Source: Planctomicrobium piriforme (GTDB lineage: Bacteria; Planctomycetota; Planctomycetia; Planctomycetales; Planctomycetaceae). From it: 64,000 nucleotides of DNA. The stretch lies in contig NZ_FOQD01000020.1 of the NCBI RefSeq assembly GCF_900113665.1, positions 76,681 through 140,680 on the forward strand, written 5' to 3'. This document shows, one piece after another, positions 61,246-64,000 of the stretch. The translations under genes were made by a program, and so were the position numbers. The notes under the pieces were generated by a model. It was not told where the DNA came from and searched no databases. It was given only the letters and a program-made list of their open reading frames with translations. Position 1 is the stretch's first letter; each line of letters opens with the position of its first letter.

Positions 61246-61527
61246 GTAATAGACAAACGCGAGCGAACCCTTGTCCAGGTCGACAAGCTGACTGACAAGT
61301 TCAGCGGTTTCAAAAGGTTTCTGGCCGCGGCGGAGGCCTGCATGGACGCTCTGCAGTTCGAGCCGACCGGTCCGCTCGACCTGCGAATCTGTGACGCGAG
61401 AGAAGCTGCCAGAGTGCTTTTGGATGAGCTTGCCAGTGTCAGGCAGGGAAACGCTGCGCGACTCACTGAGCCTCCGAAGGTCGAGAACTACCCGACCGAT
61501 CCGGAACACTTTAAAGCGCGTCGATGA
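61246..61527 (+). pseudogene. Fragment D, longer copy
   Basis: The frame reads DKRERTLVQVDKLTDKFSGF, KRFLAAAEACMDALQFEPTG, LDLRICDAREAARVLLDELA and RLTEPPKVENYPTDPEHFKA. It is a continuous, protein-like frame with homology to 44984-45243, but stops upstream leave no good start before ATG 61342. It may be a truncated gene or start at 61342. Family unknown. Confidence 0.5.
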
Positions 61528-61720
61528 GACAATGGACCAGTTTAAGGCAGCGACGACGTAGGCCTTGCAACATCCGATCTTCAGCCTTCACAGCCGCTGA
61601 TTTCAGCTTTCATCAGGAAATTTTGACACCAATCTTGGGTGGATCGCGGTTTGACAGTAGAGGTTTCACCTACTTCTAGGCCAGTTGTCGGTCAGGACCG
61701 TTTGGCCGTGAACCTAACCT

Positions 61721-62005
61721 GTGAACCTACAATCCGGGCCGTTTGTGGACACGAATAACGAATCGCAACCGCCAAGTACTCGTCGAGAACTGCCTTTAAA
61801 TTGTCCGAACTGCCAGAAGCCGATTCTGGTGAACGTCGGACTTTGCGGGCACCGTTTAATTCAAGCCATCATGCTCCAAGCAAAGCAGGTCGGAGTCGAA
61901 CTGGAATGTGAGGCCTGCCACCTGCGATTCATCTTCCATCGTGAGGCACAGGAGAAAATGGAGAACGGGCTGACATTGCCTGGCGTGAATCTCTACCGTC
62001 ACTGA
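61721..62005 (+). CDS. Small zinc-ribbon protein
   Basis: The 94-residue product (GTG start) contains LPLNCPNCQKPILVNVGLCG and VELECEACHLRFIFHREAQE. The two C-x-x-C pairs about 38 residues apart form a likely zinc ribbon, with a helix between (HRLIQAIMLQAKQV). No ribosome site is obvious; an internal start cannot be excluded. Function unknown. Confidence 0.6.
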   Translation: MNLQSGPFVDTNNESQPPSTRRELPLNCPNCQKPILVNVGLCGHRLIQAIMLQAKQVGVELECEACHLRFIFHREAQEKMENGLTLPGVNLYRH

Positions 62006-62130
62006 TTCGCAGAGAAAGAACTACATGAGCTGCTAATATGTCCACCATATTTATTGAAGTTTTTTTCAGTCAACCTCGGCATCGAAATTTCGTCTGGGCG
62101 CTTGCGCACATGTCCTTATCCTGACAAGAG

Positions 62131-62151
62131 AAGCTCTGCGAGGGGCAGAGC
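62131..62151 (+). promoter_or_regulatory. Hairpin in the leader of the Gln-rich gene
   Basis: AGCTCTGC, loop GAGGG, GCAGAGCT is a perfect 8-bp stem 26 bp before the start codon. The copy at 44202-44408 keeps CTGCGAGGGGCAGAGCTG in its leader, with only the inner four pairs intact. Confidence 0.5.
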
Positions 62152-62177
62152 TGACGTTCTTTTGAGGGAGTTCGAAC

Positions 62178-62378
62178 ATGTCACAGCAACAAGACCAAAA
62201 GCGTGCCCAAGGTCAGAGCGGGAATCAATTGAATCAGAGCTGCGGCACAGGCAACAAGGCAGGGCAACAACAACACAGCCAGGGCACGAAGGGTGAAGGC
62301 GAATGCTGCAACGAACAGCAGCAACCTGGTCAAAAGCAGCGTCAAATTTCTCAACCAGGCAGTAGTCAAAACCGGTAG
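62178..62378 (+). CDS. Gln-rich small protein (intact copy)
   Basis: The 66-residue product MSQQQDQKRAQGQSGNQLNQ, SCGTGNKAGQQQHSQGTKGE, GECCNEQQQPGQKQRQISQP, GSSQNR is about one quarter Gln with three Cys. GAGGGAG precedes ATG. Two relatives are at 42309-42506 (one stop) and 44202-44408. It is likely unfolded and hydrophilic, in composition like plant and bacterial desiccation-associated proteins, though no family motif is present. A membrane microprotein pseudogene (62448-62601) faces it. Confidence 0.68.
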   Translation: MSQQQDQKRAQGQSGNQLNQSCGTGNKAGQQQHSQGTKGEGECCNEQQQPGQKQRQISQPGSSQNR

Positions 62379-62410
62379 TTTGCTACAATCTCGCCCTGTG
62401 TTCTCCCAGC

Positions 62411-62445
62411 CCGCCCTGTCGAGTTTGCTCGCCGGGGCGGTTTTG
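62411..62445 (+). terminator. Terminator of the Gln-rich gene
   Basis: CCGCCCTG and CGGGGCGG close a stem around GTCGAGTTTGCTCGC, followed by TTTT. It is three bases from the stop of the facing microprotein pseudogene and could serve both strands. Confidence 0.75.
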
Positions 62446-62447
62446 GT

Positions 62448-62601
62448 CTAGGGTAGCGAAATCACCGCCGTCAGAATCTGTGCCAAGACGATCAATCCAA
62501 TAGCACCGAGTAGAACGCCGAGAGCCAAGTCAACGGCGAGTCCTTCCTACTGAGAATGAAGTCCAAGTCTGGCGTCGATGAGGAGCCGCATTAGCGTCCA
62601 T
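62448..62601 (-). pseudogene. Single-pass membrane microprotein, GLAVG family, frameshifted copy
   Basis: AAGGAA and ATG at 62601 start MDANAAPHRRQTWTSFSVG, matching MSVDAAHHRLWTWTSFSTG of 42750-42923. The frame then stops; shifted by one, it continues LAVDLALGVLLGAIGLIVLA, QILTAVISLP and stop. Total length 154 bp is not a multiple of three, confirming the frameshift. Confidence 0.75.
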
Positions 62602-62688
62602 TGAATTCCTTCTGGTGTGTTCCTCGAACAATCTCACCCACCATGTACCAAAAGCGGCAACCATCGTTGCGGCCAATCAGCAAGCCTC

Positions 62689-62952
62689 TCATCCATTCGG
62701 ACAAGGTGCCCGAAATGCAGCATCTGAGAACGAGTTCTCAAGGCCGGCAACCATCAACCTGAGTTCCATTGCAAGTGAACTCGATTCGCCTGGCTCACTC
62801 GATCGTTCCAGGACGGAAGACGGGATCTTGCGAATACACTTTCCTTGCGGACGCTCCAGTGTCAGCTTGAACACGCTCTTCTTGGGATCGTACTCAAGCG
62901 TCACCTTCCACTCGGGGTGGGATTTCAAGATCCTGGCAACGGCGACGTCCAT
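62689..62952 (-). CDS. Orphan small protein, paralogue of 1291-1545
   Basis: The 87-residue product begins MDVAVARILKSHPEWKVTLE and contains PQGKCIRKIPSSVLERSSEP and SLAMELRLMVAGLENSF, aligned throughout with the protein at 1291-1545. AGGACGAG precedes ATG. A short same-strand frame ending at 62963 (TEFSCSEQEISRLLGRQNEV) lies just upstream and may be another small gene. Function unknown. Confidence 0.65.
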   Translation of the reverse strand: MDVAVARILKSHPEWKVTLEYDPKKSVFKLTLERPQGKCIRKIPSSVLERSSEPGESSSLAMELRLMVAGLENSFSDAAFRAPCPNG

Positions 62953-63219
62953 TACTCTCGTCCTATTGGGGTTCCAGATTCACCGTAACCTCATTCTGGC
63001 GGCCCAACAATCGGGAAATCTCCTGCTCAGAACAGGAAAATTCTGTAACGGCCGGCCGCACATCCACGACCCGGACAGGCGATTGTTCATGCTCCCATGA
63101 GTTTCTCGCTGCATTACATCGGAGCCACAGAATGGCAAAAATTCTGACATCGGCGCGCCGTTCGCTGAAAGCGATGATGTAGGACACTCTCATCACGCGT
63201 GCTGGAGGAGTAGGAATCC

Positions 63220-63318
63220 ATGCTGCGCTGTGACAGGTCGGCGTACACGGACAAACAAAAACGGAAAGCTGAACATATCGATGACTCGCATGAGGATCAG
63301 GGAGTAGCGAAAAGCTGA
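63220..63318 (+). pseudogene. Truncated copy of the KGG-like basic protein
   Basis: The frame MLRCDRSAYTDKQKRKAEHI, DDSHEDQGVAKS and stop matches the first 30 residues of 60520-60831. GGAGGAG upstream and GGCGCGCCGTTCGCTGAA at 63152 are also shared. The basic tail is lost after a premature stop. Confidence 0.78.
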
Positions 63319-63456
63319 CTGACCTCCGGCAACGATGGCCTTGTGTGCGCAGGAACGGGTCGGTTGAGCTGATCGGCGACTACCCAGAGTTTTACGATTC
63401 GCTGCTGAACGCACTGCGCTCCAGGGTGTTCAAACGAATGTCTACGGATCGTCCTA

Positions 63457-63743
63457 ATGTGTTATGACGCCCATGTTCAAGACCTAGTGCCTTCCCGCGT
63501 TCGCTGGTACGATATTCCGGGACTGTTTTTCTTTCGAAATGCGATCCGTTGCCGCCTCTGTGATGATCGCTATTTTGTGAGGAGAGTCGGCAAGGTTGAT
63601 CAGGCAGTGCGCAAAATTCGCTTTGGCGAGGAGGCACGAGTCCATTGAGAATCATGTCTCAGCTCTGGCCGTACTATGCATTCACACTTGCTGCTATCGT
63701 GGCCTTGGGCGAAGTTGCCAGCCGGCTCATGGGAAAGAGCTGA
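63457..63743 (+). pseudogene. CxxC protein family A, frameshifted copy 3
   Basis: The frame MCYDAHVQDLVPSRVRWYDI, PGLFFFRNAIRCRLCDDRYF stops after EEARVH; one base over it continues MSQLWPYYAFTLAAIVALGE, VASRLMGKS. A one-base deletion relative to A1 separates the N-terminal part from the membrane helix. Confidence 0.75.
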
Positions 63744-63915
63744 CTCCGAATTTCGGGCGATTAGCGGCGGGATCGAGTTGATTTGTATGTTTGAGGTTTC
63801 GCTGCAGCGTCAAGCAAACGAGTGTGCTGCCCGAGGAGGTGAATTTGCGAGTTCGCATCCATTTGGTTGGACGTCCCACGCCCTGCCTTGAAATCTCCTG
63901 AAATCGTAACTGATC

Positions 63916-63936
63916 ACCCGCTTGCAGCGGGTTTCT
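63916..63936 (+). terminator. Small hairpin terminator
   Basis: ACCCGCT, loop TGC, AGCGGGT followed by TTCT. It is about 170 bp past the family A pseudogene; T-run is short. Confidence 0.5.
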
Positions 63937-64000
63937 GAGGGAGCGGGGGAAGTTGGCCAGTGAGTGTGTAGGTTTTGAGTGCGGAGACGATCGTTGCCAG

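Overview
The window looks like a chromosomal segment of a planctomycete (order Planctomycetales; genus not determinable from sequence alone). Three genes carry the DUF1559 type IV prepilin-like leader typical of that phylum (1865-2830, 39731-40710, 49336-50292). There is also a large surface protein with an LLENRTLLA anchor motif, a stripped Planctomycete cytochrome c fragment, and a formylglycine-generating-enzyme-like remnant. No rRNA, intact tRNA, CRISPR array or replication origin is visible. Much of the window is accessory DNA: insertion sequences, gene fragments, frameshifted copies and very short genes.

Layout. 0.4-3 kb: PRC-barrel protein, a small orphan gene and a DUF1559 protein. 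4.1-8.8 kb: an RND efflux adaptor and pump with no outer-membrane channel gene beside them. 9.3-20.2 kb: a signalling cluster. It holds a 1200-residue multi-PAS hybrid kinase whose CheB/CheR head has been deleted, a second kinase, a LOV-domain (blue-light type) hybrid kinase and its overlapping single-domain response regulator, with a defective IS5-family element and kinase fragments between them. 20.6-24.5 kb: a graveyard of receiver, DUF21 and IS4 transposase fragments, plus two secreted proteins. 24.5-35.6 kb: a metal-handling island, with Cys/His-rich secreted proteins, a His-rich tandem-repeat protein, a Zn/Cd-type P-type ATPase, a periplasmic HMA protein and a MacAB-like ABC system (two FtsX permeases, HlyD adaptor, ATPase, lipoprotein). 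36.8-41.8 kb: an RpoE-like sigma factor overlapping a membrane protein, a sulfite-oxidase-type molybdoenzyme, a frameshifted DUF1559 gene and an esterase. 49.3-56.3 kb: DUF1559 protein, its lipoprotein companion, a PepSY membrane protein and a 1224-residue surface protein.

The least expected part is a set of very short orphan genes in 42.0-47.0 kb and again in 56.8-63.8 kb. Single-pass membrane microproteins, Gln-rich proteins, CxxC proteins A and B, protein C and fragment D occur in both blocks. Once one block is reverse-complemented, every family has the same orientation in both and nearly the same order. Both blocks also carry fossils of DNA-repair genes (Ku, SRAP) and a KGG-like basic protein. 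Within them, a Gln-rich gene and a membrane microprotein gene form a convergent pair that recurs three times with a related terminator hairpin. A short motif, TGTGTTGTTG, recurs ten times in intergenic DNA across the window, twice as an inverted pair, and one copy lies just downstream of each of two matching DUF1559 terminators.
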